In this document: positions 24,251 to 34,658 of the stretch, in pieces
Numbering within the stretch: the stretch's first letter is position 1
Layout: each line of letters begins with the position of its first letter
NCBI GenBank assembly: GCA_034359265.1
Contig: CP136897.1
Coordinates: 23,988,001-24,052,000 of the forward strand
Origin: Canna indica
Taxonomy: Eukaryota; Streptophyta; Magnoliopsida; Zingiberales; Cannaceae
Length of the DNA: 64,000 bases
Direction: 5' to 3'
The notes under the pieces: model-generated
What the model saw: only the letters and a program-made list of their open reading frames with translations
Databases searched by the model: none
Told to the model about the DNA's origin: nothing
Program-made: the position numbers and the translations under genes

Positions 24251-24800
24251 GTAAAATTCATGGTCAAAGTCAAATTAACCCCATTAAAAAAATTAATATT
24301 TTATTTTACATTTGTTAACTTTATAAATATATTAAATTTGAAATTATTAATTGTATTTGACATCTAATGATTTATTAACTTTATAAATATATCAAATTTA
24401 AAAATTTATATATAATAAAATGCTTATAAAAAATAATTATAATTAAGTTCATGAACAAAATTATGGAGCAATTAGGGTATATCATAAAAAAGAAATTATG
24501 ATATCGGCAAAAATATAAAGTATTTACATTTTGCCAATAAACCATAAAGAGTATATAGTTTTGTTAAAATTATTGTATTGTTTTATATCTAAATTTATTA
24601 TTATTATTTTAAAATAATTGTCTTGACTAGCATGCTCAAGCTACTATTAACTCTCGATACATTATCTATTATTTATTATCCTATCATATCAATTTTATCT
24701 AGTAAAATAAATTATCCACCGATAACCCATTGTCCCAAACTAGTTCATATATGAACTGGGTATTTCCATGTGAAGCGGTTTATATGAACCGGGGTTTGGT
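24251..24800. other. AT-rich spacer, nothing recognised
   Basis: No ORF, RNA gene or clear repeat boundary was seen. Confidence 0.5.
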
Positions 24801-24822
24801 TTACTTCTTATGAAGATGCCAC

Positions 24823-25310
24823 ATGCAGAAGTCTCCCATGTCTTCAATGGCGGCGGCGGAAACGGTGCCAGCGGGGGAGGAGAAGGACCTCATCGAGGTC
24901 CTAGAAGCCTCCTCCGGCCCGATCATTAACCTGACTAGGTACGTCGACTTCGTGCGCAACCCCGCGGCAGGGGCGATCGCTACCTTCGAGGGCATGACCC
25001 GGGACACCTTCGAGGTGAAGCGCGCTGTGGAGCTCCGGTAAGAGGCGTACGTGCCGATGGCGGCCTGCCACTTGGCTGCCATCTGCGCCGAGGCCCACGC
25101 GACCTTGCAGCTCCTCCACCTTGCGGTGGCGCACCGCCTAGGGACGGTGGGGTCAAGGAGGCGGCGTCGGCCGTCCGTCGGGTGGAGGCGATGGAGGAGT
25201 GTCGTTACATCATCGATGAGGTGAAGGCGTCAGTGTCGATCTGGAAGAAGGAGGTCTACGAGAACGGGGAGGTGTGAAAGGAGAACCGGGAGTTCCACGA
25301 CAGGAGGGGG
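24823..25310 (+). pseudogene. MOCS2B: Molybdopterin synthase large subunit (MOCS2B/MoaE) pseudogene
   Basis: The first frame reads KDLIEVLEASSGPI, NLTRYVDFVRNPAAGAIATF and EGMTRDTFEVKRAVELR, a close match to plant MOCS2B, which transfers sulphur to precursor Z in molybdenum cofactor synthesis. The next codon is TAA (25039-25041) where the family has Tyr in LRYEAYVPMA. The frame then continues EAYVPMAACHLAAIC and VAHRLGTV, shifts frame near 25150, resumes as YIIDEVKASVSIWKKEVYEN, and meets a TGA (25275-25277) before KENREFHDR. No intron is seen. The piece is strikingly GC-rich in AT-rich surroundings. A processed (retro)pseudogene is plausible, but no poly(A) or target duplication was found. 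Confidence 0.88.
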
Positions 25311-25318
25311 AAGGCAAT

Positions 25319-25363
25319 ATTTCAAATATTGACTATGTTATTGTTAATAAATACTTCTTAACT
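25319..25363 (+). repeat. Short third copy of a segment from the MYB upstream repeat
   Basis: About 45 bp beginning TTTCAAATATTGACTATG and ending AATACTTCTTAACTTA matches 4217-4260 and 17099-17140, both inside the large duplication. It directly follows the MOCS2B pseudogene. Confidence 0.7.
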
Positions 25364-25433
25364 TATTATCACCATCAAGTGGTACAAAATACTTCAAATT
25401 TTGCACTATAAAGAGTCATGTTACTAAGAATAA

Positions 25434-26710
25434 TTGGATAATTCAATTATAATAGAGGAGCTTCTGGCGAAGGCGATAATGGCGACAAACAAGGCGACTG
25501 AGTCTTCAACCTTGGCGCTTATTCCGAGGTTGAAGAAACCACCCGATCGAGTGCTGTTGATGAACGCAGAAGGCAGCAGGAGTTTTTCAAATGCGACATT
25601 CTCAGCTGGAGAGGAGGTGATGAAGGATATTGATGTAGATCCAAATCAGAAGGCAACAAATGAGAATAAGATCCCCAAAAAGATTGTTGAGCCGATGTCG
25701 TGCATGGGCTGAACTTCTTAGAAGAACAAATAAGGAAGATGAATGGAGGTATTCAGATTATTTGAATGAGAAGGTGAGGAAGATACAGGAAGGAGCAAAA
25801 GGGAAGATCTTCGGTGAAGAGAAGGACCTGGAAATAGCCAAAAATCAATGTAAGTGGCTTTTATATGACAAATTCTTTGGTAGAGTACCCCTCTGGGTTT
25901 AGTTAAAGAGCAATTACCAAAAATATAAAAGATTAATGTCTAATGTAAAATTGTTGATTTGTCAGGAGATTTTTTTGCTTTTAATTTTGCATTTGAGGAA
26001 GAATATTGAAGAGTGTTTTCAGGGGGGCCCTGGTTCCTAAGGGGACAAGTTCTTTCAGTAATTCCACGGAAAGAAAATTTTCAACCACTAAAGGAGTCAA
26101 TAAGTCAAATTCCTATATGGATACAACTACCAGGTCTTTCATTTGAGTACATGCATCAAAGTATTTTGCCATTAATTGCTACTGTAATAGGATGACCATT
26201 AAAATTTGATGTTTATACAATTTCAGGAGAGGGAGGGAAGTTTGCAAGGGTATGTGTACCGGTTGATATCAAAAAACCTTTAGAGCAGGATTTCTGGATT
26301 GAAACGGTGAACGGTAGGTTTTTTCACATTGTTGTCTATGAAAACTTACCAAACATATGTTATGGGTGTGGAAGGATTGGACACAGGGAGGAGGTTTGTA
26401 TACTGAAAAAAACAATGGAAATAAGAACTAAAACATATGAAAGGGTTTGCAAATGCAAAGGTATGATGACAATGTAAATAAGGAAGAAAGGCTACTAGGT
26501 CCTTGGATACAGGAACAAAAAATGAACAGAAGAAATAACAAAGGTTGTGGTAAGACAAGAAGCTCTTTAAAGAACTCATTTATGGTTCTAAATAACTGAG
26601 CATTTGAAGCAAACAATAAGAAAAATCAATTACTATGTCACTTACTGATTTGACCATAGGAGGGTGTCCCCGAGGGCCAAACCTCATTGGGTCACTTTTG
26701 CATGTGCCGA
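25434..26710 (+). pseudogene. LINE ORF1 relic (DUF4283 and CCHC knuckle)
   Basis: Broken frames read FQGGPWFLRGQVLSVIPRKE, IPIWIQLPGLSFEYM and DFWIETVNGRFFHIVVYENL, then the zinc knuckle ICYGCGRIGHREEVC (CX2CX4HX4C intact, 26358-26402). This is the standard layout of plant LINE ORF1 nucleic-acid-binding proteins. Stops lie at 25710, 25900 and 26193. The frame seems to continue on the far side of CACTA-2 (34006 onward), so CACTA-2 probably landed inside this relic. Confidence 0.75.
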
Positions 26711-26729
26711 CACTACTAGAAACTTCGTC

Positions 26730-27010
26730 TTCAGCAACGGCTATCAGCGACGGCCGCTCAAGCCGTTGCTATTTGCAACGGCATTCTTACGGCCGCCCGA
26801 GCCGTTGCAGAAAACTGTATCTGCAACGGCGTTCTAACGGAAACCCGAGCCGTTGCTGATTATTTTAATTATCAGCAACGGCTTTCTGACGGAAAGGCGA
26901 GCCGTTGCTGATTTTTTAATCTTCAGCAACGGCTTGCTAACGGATAAGTGAGCCGTTGCTGATGATAACTTATCAGCAACGGCTTTCTAACGGGCAAGTG
27001 AGCCGTTGTT
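26730..27010. repeat. CACTA-2 5' subterminal repeat region
   Basis: At least ten copies of CAGCAACGGC or GCCGTTGC(T/A)GA in alternating orientation, forming short palindromic pairs. In En/Spm such repeats bind the TNPA protein (established for the superfamily). Confidence 0.85.
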
Positions 27011-27476
27011 GATAAGTTTATATAGGGCACGCTCTCGCGCCCGACTCTTCTTCCTCCCGCTGCTCGCTGCTGCCGCCGCCGCTCCTGCCGACGCCACTCG
27101 CCGCCGCTGCCGCTGCTGCCGACGCCGACGACGCCGACGACGCCGACCGCTGCTGCCGACTTGTTCAGGTAAGTCTCCCCTGCTGCCGTCTCTTCCCTGC
27201 GGCCGACGGAAATCACCCGACCGAAACCCTATTTCTAGGGTTTCGGCCGGCGGCGGTCGGCCGATGGCCGCCGCCGGACCTTCTGCAGTGGCCGGACATT
27301 GTGTCCGGCCACTGTACGCCGGCGCCGGAGGGTGGACTCCGGCGCCGGAATTTAGTATATATATATATAGTTTATATTATTTTATATTTGTTAATTAATT
27401 ATTTAATAATTGTTAATTAATTGTTTAGATTAATTGTTTAATTTGTTAGATTAATTATTAGGGTTTAGATTAATTT

Positions 27477-27725
27477 CGGACTCGCGCCGGAATCGTCCAC
27501 TTCGGACGCGCGCCGGAATCGTCCACTTCGGACGCGCGCCGGTATCGTTCACTTCTGACGCGCGCCGGTATCGTCCAATTCGGACTCGCACCGGAATCGT
27601 CCACTTCGAACGCGCGCCGGAATCGTCCAATTCGGACTCGCGCCGGAATCGTCCACTTCGGACTCGCGCCGGAATCGTCCACTTCGGACGCGCGCCGAAA
27701 TCGTCCAATATGGACTCGAACTGTC
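27477..27725 (+). repeat. 26-bp tandem array in the CACTA-2 leader
   Basis: About nine and a half copies of a 26-bp unit beginning CGGACTCGCGCCGG and ending GTCCACTT, with single-base variants. CACTA-1 has under three degenerate copies at the matching place (19257-19330). Minus-strand ORFs with Arg/Trp-rich repeats here are by-products of the array. Confidence 0.92.
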
Positions 27726-27913
27726 TCGAAACATTTAGAAAATAATCATCCTCCGACGAGTTGATATGTTTCACGTACGCATCGACGATCGGATATGATT
27801 TAGCAAAACCTTAGATCCGTTCGGGAATTGTATGTTCGTGTAAAAGAAGTAGATGATCTTTTATACGACATACAATTCTTGAATTGTCCCTGATTGGACA
27901 ATTTGGGAATATA

Positions 27914-28103
27914 GTTATTTGTACTGCACTTATGTTTTTATTTTAACTGTTAACTAATTATTCTAAATTTCGGCAACATCTCTCTTGTTCTCCGATACGC
28001 GCCCAGATGATATGCGTATTCGGAGAACTGTAGGGAGATGCTGTCGAAATTTAGAATAATTAGTTAACAGTTAAAATAAAAACGTAAGTGCAGTACGAAT
28101 AAC
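27914..28103. other. Near-perfect hairpin in the CACTA-2 transposase leader
   Basis: Two arms of about 88 nt run from GTTATTTGTACTGCAC to GTGCAGTACGAATAAC with a loop of about 10 nt around 28003-28012. By eye only about seven positions are unpaired or bulged. It ends 75 nt before the transposase ATG. CACTA-1 has the same structure at the same place. Size and pairing are compatible with a small-RNA precursor. No mature small RNA can be called from sequence alone. Confidence 0.88.
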
Positions 28104-28177
28104 ATAAATCCCGAATGGAATAGGACAATCTCACCTAAAGACATTAACCAAAGAAATTGTCATTGATTGACAGAATC

Positions 28178-31100
28178 ATGTCGGCTGATCGAAGTTGGAT
28201 GTACCGATGTCTTAATCGTGGAGCTTTAACGAATGAGTTTCGATTAGGCGTAACATACTTCCTAAATTTCGCCTATTCGAATCGGAATTTCGTTAGCATG
28301 GGTGATCAAATCCGATGTCTGTGCCGCATTTGTTCAAATTGACGATTTTTGGATCGGGAGACTGTCACTCTGCATCTATATAGCAAAGGATTTGCACCAA
28401 GATATTTTCTATGGACTTGTCACGGGGAGTCACGCGAAGTCGGGACGTCGAGCAATCCTGTCGTTCAGACATATGGTGAATCTTCCTCTGCTGGTGCTTC
28501 TTCATCCAGTCAATGTAATCCCTATAGAACTATGATACTTGATAGTCTTGGGGGTCAATTCCGCCTGAATGATAATGTTGATCGGCCAGTTCTTCAGACA
28601 TCAGTCCCACCAGATACTACAGCGATTGATATCACAGAAGTAGGGGCTGCGGTAGAGATTGAATTACCAAATAAAGAAGCTGCAGAATTTTACGAGATGT
28701 TGAAAGCTGCCGATGAACCTTTGTATGAGAATTGTCCTAAATACACTAGGTTTTCAGCAATGACACAGCTCTTAAGCATCAAGGCCGATTGTAATATCAG
28801 CGGAGTTGCGTATGATCGGATTGCTGGATTGATTAATGGAATGCTGCCTACTGATAACAAGTTTGAGCCTACTTTTTATAAGACTAAAAAGCTAATGAGA
28901 AAATTGGGGCTCGGGTACGAAAAAATACACGCGTGCCAAAATAACTGCATTTTATATTATAAAGAAAATGTGCAGTTGGATAAATGCCCTGTATGTCAAC
29001 ACCCTCGTTACAAGGAGAAGAAATCGGTCCGACAGAAAAATATCCCGTTTAAGGTGCTTCGGTATTTTCCACTAACACCGAGGCTTCAAAGGTTATTCAT
29101 GTCGGAAAAGACAGCCCCCTACATGAGTTGGCATGCAAGAAGTCGTGATGATACAGTAATGACTCATCCATCTGACAGTGAAACATGGAAACATTTGGAT
29201 ACATGTTATCCTTCATTTGCTAGGGATACTAGAAATATCAGATTGGGATTGTGCACAGATGGTTTTAATCCGTTTGGACATTCTGCAACTCCTTATTCAG
29301 TTTGGCCAGTGCTGCTGACAGTTTATAATTTGCCACCGTCAATGTGCATGAAAGATGAATTTATTTATCTTTCGATGATTATTCCGGGTCCTAAGGGTCC
29401 GCGAAAAGAAATTGACATATTTCTCAGACCCTTGATAGATGAATTGAAAACATTGTGGACTGAGGGAGCTGTCACTTATGATTGTCATCGGAAGCAAAAC
29501 TTCAATTTAAAGGCCGCGGTCTTGTGGACAATCAATGATTTCCCCGCGTACGGCATGTTGTCGGGTTGGAGCACTCACGGCCGACTCTCTTGCCCGTATT
29601 GTATGGAACACTCTAAATCAATCAGTCTTCAGAACGGACGAAAAATCTCATTCTTTGATTGTCATCGTCGATTCCTACCGGTTCATCACCAGTATCGAAG
29701 GAATCGTAATAAATTTACTAAGGGCAGAGTCGAAAGAGATGGGCCACCACCGATGTTGTCTGGTGAACAAATGTTAGCACGTGTTTCAGCACTTCCAGAT
29801 ATTGTATTCGGTCGCAATGAAAGAGTGTCAGGTTTTGGCCAAACACACAACTAGGTGAAAAAAAGTATCTTTTGGGAATTGCCCTATTGGAGTTCATTAT
29901 TGATTCGACATAATTTAGATGTCATGCACATTGAAAAAAATGTGTTTGATAATATTTTTAACACTGTGATGGATATTTCTGGAAAAACTAAAGATAATGT
30001 CAAAGCCCGACATGATCTGAAAATACTTTGTAAAAGACCAGAGTTGGAGTTACAAGAGGTCAACGGACGATATCTGAAACCGAAGGCCCTATATGTGTTA
30101 AATAAACAACAGATCAAAGATGTTTGTCAATGGGTAAAAGAACTCAGATTACCCGATGGATATGCTTCAAACTTATCTCGATGTGTGAACGTCGATGATT
30201 GCAAAATATCAGGGATGAAGAGCCATGATTGTCATGTATTCATGCAGAGATTACTTCCGATCGCATTTCGAGATCTTCTACCTGATAATATTTGGGGTCC
30301 GTTGACTGAATTAAGTATGTTTTTTAGAAGCATCTGTGCAAATGTCCTTCGAGTCGAAGATATGTCAACACTTGAAAATAATATTGTTGAAATCATATGC
30401 AAGCTGGAGCAGTTTTTCCCTCCTGCATTTTTTGACTCGATGGAGCATCTACCGATACACTTGGCATACGAGGCACGAGTTGGTGGCCCCGTTCAATATC
30501 GTTGGATGTACTTATTTGAAAGATACATGAATCGTCTGAAGAAAAAAGTAAAGAACACCGCAGCTGTTGAAGGATCAATATCTGAATCGTATATCATCCA
30601 AGAAATTTCAACATTCTGCTCATTTTACTTTGAATCGACAGTACAGACAAGATTTGATCGTCTTCCACGTAACGACGACGGGGGTGTTCGACATTCAGAT
30701 GGACGTTTAAATATATTTTGTCACTCTGGTCGTGCTTTTGGTTCTCGTCCATCTCGACACTTAAGCGATGAAGAGTATCATTTGGCACACTTGTATGTAT
30801 TACTCAATTGCCCAGAGATTGAACAATTCATTGAAATATTTGACATTGAGATGGTGCAAAAATACTCTATTCACAACGATCAAGAATTGGAGACATTACG
30901 GAATCGTGATTTCCCTTCTTGGATTCAGACTTACAGCAAAGATCACAGAGCTGAAATAGATGAAAAAATATTTGAGTTTGTTAGTGGACCGTCGCGACTT
31001 GTGTCGTGCTATAGCGGATATTTTGTTAACGGGTATAAATTTCACACGATTGAATATTCATCTACAAAAAAGACGATGAATGCTGGGGTCTGCGTGAAAG

Positions 31101-31648
31101 GGACAACCTATGTTGAATGTGATATGGATTTCTATGGACTAGTGGAAGAAGTGATAGAGTTGCACGACTTCGGCTTGAAATCAGTGTTCCTATTTAGATG
31201 TCATTGGTTCGATACAACAGAAAGGGGCATGAAAGTTCATCAAAAATACAAACTTGTTGAGGTTAATTACAAATCAAAATTGGCAGCAAATGAGCCATTT
31301 ATATTGGCATCACAAGCCGAACAAGTATATTACGCGAAGTATCCGGCTCGAAATAAAGATAGAGCAGATTGGCGTGTAGTCTGTAAGACAAAAGGTAGAG
31401 GAAAAATTGATCCGATAGTAGGAGAAAATGATCCTCCTGGTTTCTATCAAGAAGATGATCTTCCTGCTGTGGATCGTATTATTCCAATACTCGAGGATGC
31501 AGACACAACGTCAATTCAATTAGAAGTTGAATATGCTGATGATGACGATCATGAAATTGAGGAAGCTGGAGATGAAGAAGATGACGAAGAGGAAGAAGAG
31601 GAAGAAGAAGAAGAATTCGAAGACTATTATTCAGATGATGAGGAATAA
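28178..31648 (+). pseudogene. CACTA-2 transposase (TNP2/TNPD type), one frame with two in-frame stops
   Basis: From ATG 28178 (MSADRSWMY) one frame runs to TAA 31646-31648, 1157 codons including the final stop. It is interrupted by TGA (28340-28342, in CSN-stop-RFLDRETV) and TAG (29852-29854, in QTHN-stop-VKKS). Domains in order: transposase-associated zinc-binding domain (about residues 1-90, CRIC), tnp2 transposase domain (about 200-480, with CPVCQHPRY, SVWPVLLTVYNLPPS and WTINDFPAYGMLSGW), DUF4218 (about 700-830, FFPPAFFDSMEHLPIHLAYE) and DUF4216 (about 970-1050, YVECDMDFYGLVEEVIELH), then a Glu/Asp tail. The enzyme cuts and joins the element ends. The amber codon replaces a Trp kept in CACTA-1. 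The rest looks intact. Confidence 0.93.
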
Positions 31649-31725
31649 TTGTAAAGTATATATATTTTATTAAATATATCTCTACTATTTATACAATAAT
31701 CTGATTATATGTCTGTTCGACAGAT

Positions 31726-33288
31726 ATGTCTGGTCGTGGTTATCGACGCAGGAGAGCTTCGGAGTCTCCGATCGGTGAGACTCCAGCACTTACTCATGCT
31801 GCTGATCCTCCTGTTGCTGATCCTCATGAGGATGATACTGCCGAGGCTAGTACATCCAGACGCAGGCGGCCACGCGGGCCGAACAGGTGGCAGCCTCCAC
31901 CAGCCACAGAGTCACGTAGATTGATCAGCGTGATTGGGGAGCGGTAATATATCATGAATTATGAATCATTACAAATTCATTATATCATAATATAATATTA
32001 AAATTTATTTTTGTTGTGCAGGTTCGAGCAAGAAGAAGTGCCGATGAGCATTTCTTCTACTATTCGACAATACATGCACGGGGCATGGCCTACGTGGTCT
32101 CACGTGCCTAGCGAGCACGTCGACATGTTATGGCGCGAGTTTGAGGCACGTATTATTTTTTTTTTTACATGCATGATGATATATTAAGAATTGGTACTGA
32201 TATTATTATTTTGCAGGCTCGCTATACATGGGCCGAGGACCAGAGGTCCTTCATTTACGCTGCCTGGGAGTCTATTTCCCGGGCAAGGTACAACGGGCAG
32301 CTGGGGCAGGCTCGGTCCCGAGCGATGGCCCGAGCTGGGACCACTAACATCGCGGAGACTCGGGGATACGGCCCCAGTTGGATTACTCCGGATATATGGG
32401 ACCAGCTCGTGGGGATATGGTCGACGGATCGATGGCAGGAGGTTTCTCAGAATGCGGCTAGAAATCGCATGTCGGGGGGAGCAGCGCGTCACACTGGCGG
32501 CTCTGTTGCATTTGCAGTGCACGCAAACCGTATGGTAAGTATATCGTTTAATTATATATTTTATTTGTTATTATGTGTACTAATTAATGTATTTATTTTG
32601 TAAATGTAGACGACGGTGTCGGATGACGGGACTGTCCAGCGACCCTCCCCGATGGTGGTGTTTGAGCGGACTCACCGTCGAGCACATGGGACGGGGGAGT
32701 ACATCGACAACCGCGCTGCATACATTGTGGTAATTATATATTTGTTTAAATTATTCATTATATATTTATAATTTAAGTTTTATGATAAATATTAAACAAA
32801 AAATCAAACTCGAGTAGGAGACGTACAGCCGGACGGTGGTGCAGCGCGGGGGTACCCCCGAGGACTTTGACGCAGCATCGTGGGTCGAGGCCGCAGGTGG
32901 CTGGGACCATGGCCGCGTATATGGCTTCGCAGATAGTGGTCATGCGCGAGCCGTACTAGGGCCACTTGGGGCACCGACCCCTCCGGTCGCTGGTGAGCGG
33001 CCGTCCACCTCTAGATCCAGTTATGATCATAGTAATAGGATAAGGACACTAGAGGAGACGATCGCGCGTCAGACTGAGATGATGGAGCGTCAGAGTCAGA
33101 CGATGGCGCGTCAGAGTCAGACGATGGCGAATATAGAAGCTATGCTACGCAACTTGTCGGGTCATCCCGAAGCAGGCATCTCTTCGGCATCATCTAATCC
33201 ATCATCCTCGAGTCAGTCCACGCCGGTGTACACTCAAGCACTCCAGACCCCGCCATATGATCCAGGCCATCCTCCATCGTCATCGTGA
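31726..33288 (+). CDS. CACTA-2 second gene: TNPA-like (Ptta/En/Spm family) protein, five exons
   Basis: Proposed exons: 31726-31943, 32022-32145, 32217-32534, 32610-32729, 32818-33288, giving 416 residues with no stop. Introns 1, 3 and 4 are GT-AG (donors GTAATA, GTAAGT, GTAATT); intron 2 needs a GC donor (GCACGT) to keep frame. The N-terminus is Arg-rich (GRGYRRRRASE). The middle (WPTWSHVPSEHVDMLWREFE, then RYTWAEDQRSFIYAAW) matches the plant Ptta/En/Spm transposase family. A C-terminal coiled segment has the repeat MARQSQTM preceded by RTLEETIARQTEMMERQ, followed by a Ser/Pro-rich tail. By analogy with TNPA it should bind the subterminal repeats and assist transposition. It follows the transposase gene by 77 bp. 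Confidence 0.8.
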
Positions 33289-33447
33289 GATTTTGTTTAT
33301 ATTGACTTTGTTACTCAGATATTGAACTTGTTTAATTTATATTGACTATGTTATTGAGATGTTGATACTTCAATTTTACATTTGAATTGTGTTTATACTA
33401 TCGTGGATAATTATGAATATAAATATAATTGTTTTGATGTATATCTT

Positions 33448-33530
33448 GGTGTGTTTGTGATGTGTGAATGAATGTGTATGAGATGTTTGTGATGTGTGAA
33501 TGAATGTGTGTATGAGGGTATGGGTGTGTG
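33448..33530 (+). repeat. Minisatellite in the CACTA-2 3' region
   Basis: Two to three copies of a ~33-bp unit containing GATGTGTGAATGAATGTGT, just upstream of the 3' subterminal repeats. Confidence 0.6.
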
Positions 33531-33604
33531 AGTTATGTATCAGATAAATGTATCAATGTATCAATGGAAATTTGAAATTTTCAAATTTTTTGGTTGCAGG
33601 CATA

Positions 33605-33985
33605 AGTCATCAGCAACGGCTTTCCCACGGGCGTCCGTGGAAAAGCCGTTGCTAAAAGTGTATCGAGAGCCGTTGCTGATGACCTACAGCAACGGCTTAG
33701 CGACGGAGGTTTACTAACGGTGTTGCTACGGACTCAGCGGCTGTTGCTATTAATGGTATCAGCAACGGCTCCGGGTCTGTGGCAAAACCGTTGCTGATAA
33801 TATTTTTAGCGACGGCCCAGTGGCCGTTGCTGATAATGTTTTGAGCGACGGCCCGAGCGGCCGTTGCTGATCCGTTGCTAAGTCATCAGCAACGCGACTT
33901 TCTGTCACGGCGCTATTGCAACGGCTCAGCCGTTGCTGATGCTCTTCAGCAACGGCTCAGCAACGGCATCAGCCGTTGCTGATGA
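33605..33985. repeat. CACTA-2 3' subterminal repeat region
   Basis: More than a dozen CAGCAACGGC/GCCGTTGCTGAT units in both orientations, ending 5 bp before the 3' terminal repeat. Confidence 0.85.
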
Positions 33986-34005
33986 CCATTTTTCTAGTAG
34001 TGCGA

Positions 34006-34560
34006 TTGGACTCTACGCCAACTCAATCCAACCTAATCGAGAGCTCTACGACGGCCCCATATCATCCAACTACTAAGGAAATGGACCTCATCAGTGATCA
34101 GACTCATTTGCACCAATCGCCTATTTTTTAATAAAAGCATTTTTCAAGAAAGGAAAAAAAAATTAAAATTTAACTTTTATTTCAAAATAAAGATATCCTA
34201 TATTGAAATAAATTCAATTTTATTTCTCTTCTTAGGAAAAGAAATTTTTAAGAGACCTCATGCTATTGCATCGAAAAAGTTGTATGTATGTATTTTTCGT
34301 ATTGAAATTGTTTATATTATTACGTTAAAAATTTAATTATTTAAATTTAATTTCATAATTTTTAAAATGATAAGTTGGTAAAATCAAGTTTAAGCTTTAA
34401 AATATTAATATCTAACTTCCTAGTCCGAAGCCGAAACAAACATAAGATTTGAAAATCTGACCTTATCGGATCCTCTTATAAAAAATCTAAACAAAAGTTG
34501 GAGAAGACACAAGCTTATCACACATGATTTTTTTATCTTGATTAATTTAACAAATTTTTT
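34006..34560. other. AT-rich spacer; probable end of the LINE ORF1 relic
   Basis: The first ~100 bp read as a Ser/Pro/Asn-rich linker (GLYANSIQPNRELYDGPISS) in keeping with plant LINE ORF1 tails. Beyond 34120 I see only AT-rich DNA. Confidence 0.45.
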
Positions 34561-34658
34561 GTCCGAGTGAAATCCTATGTTGTGAAACAAATGAACCATA
34601 AGACTTTTGTATTTCATATATGTTTTTATAATACTTATATGGATTTGTATTTATATCT

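Larger units (their letters stand above)
26711..34002 (+). mobile_element. CACTA-2: structurally complete CACTA (En/Spm) transposon, 7292 bp
   Basis: The ends are perfect 12-bp inverted repeats, CACTACTAGAAA (26711-26722) and TTTCTAGTAGTG (33991-34002). The target duplication is CGA (26708-26710 and 34003-34005), the 3-bp size expected of this superfamily. Subterminal regions (26730-27010 and 33605-33985) are packed with CAGCAACGGC and its complement, the usual transposase-binding repeats of CACTA elements. Inside, in order: GC-rich leader, 26-bp tandem array (27477-27725), hairpin (27914-28103), transposase gene (28178-31648) and TNPA-like gene (31726-33288). Two stop codons in the transposase are the only clear lesions, so the insertion looks fairly young. 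It appears nested in the LINE ORF1 relic. Confidence 0.97.

Noticed and set aside
27451..27774. Minus-strand ORFs with repeated Trp-Thr-Ile-Pro-Ala-Arg units
   Set aside because: They are a by-product of the 26-bp tandem array; all frames of such an array are open by periodicity.
27914..28103. Identification of the CACTA hairpin as a miR820 precursor
   Set aside because: I could not find the miR820 core in either arm; only the genomic setting is similar.
29852..29854. TAG as part of an intron donor (AG/GTGAAA) in the CACTA-2 transposase
   Set aside because: The frame continues without loss right after it and CACTA-1 encodes Trp there, so a point mutation is simpler.
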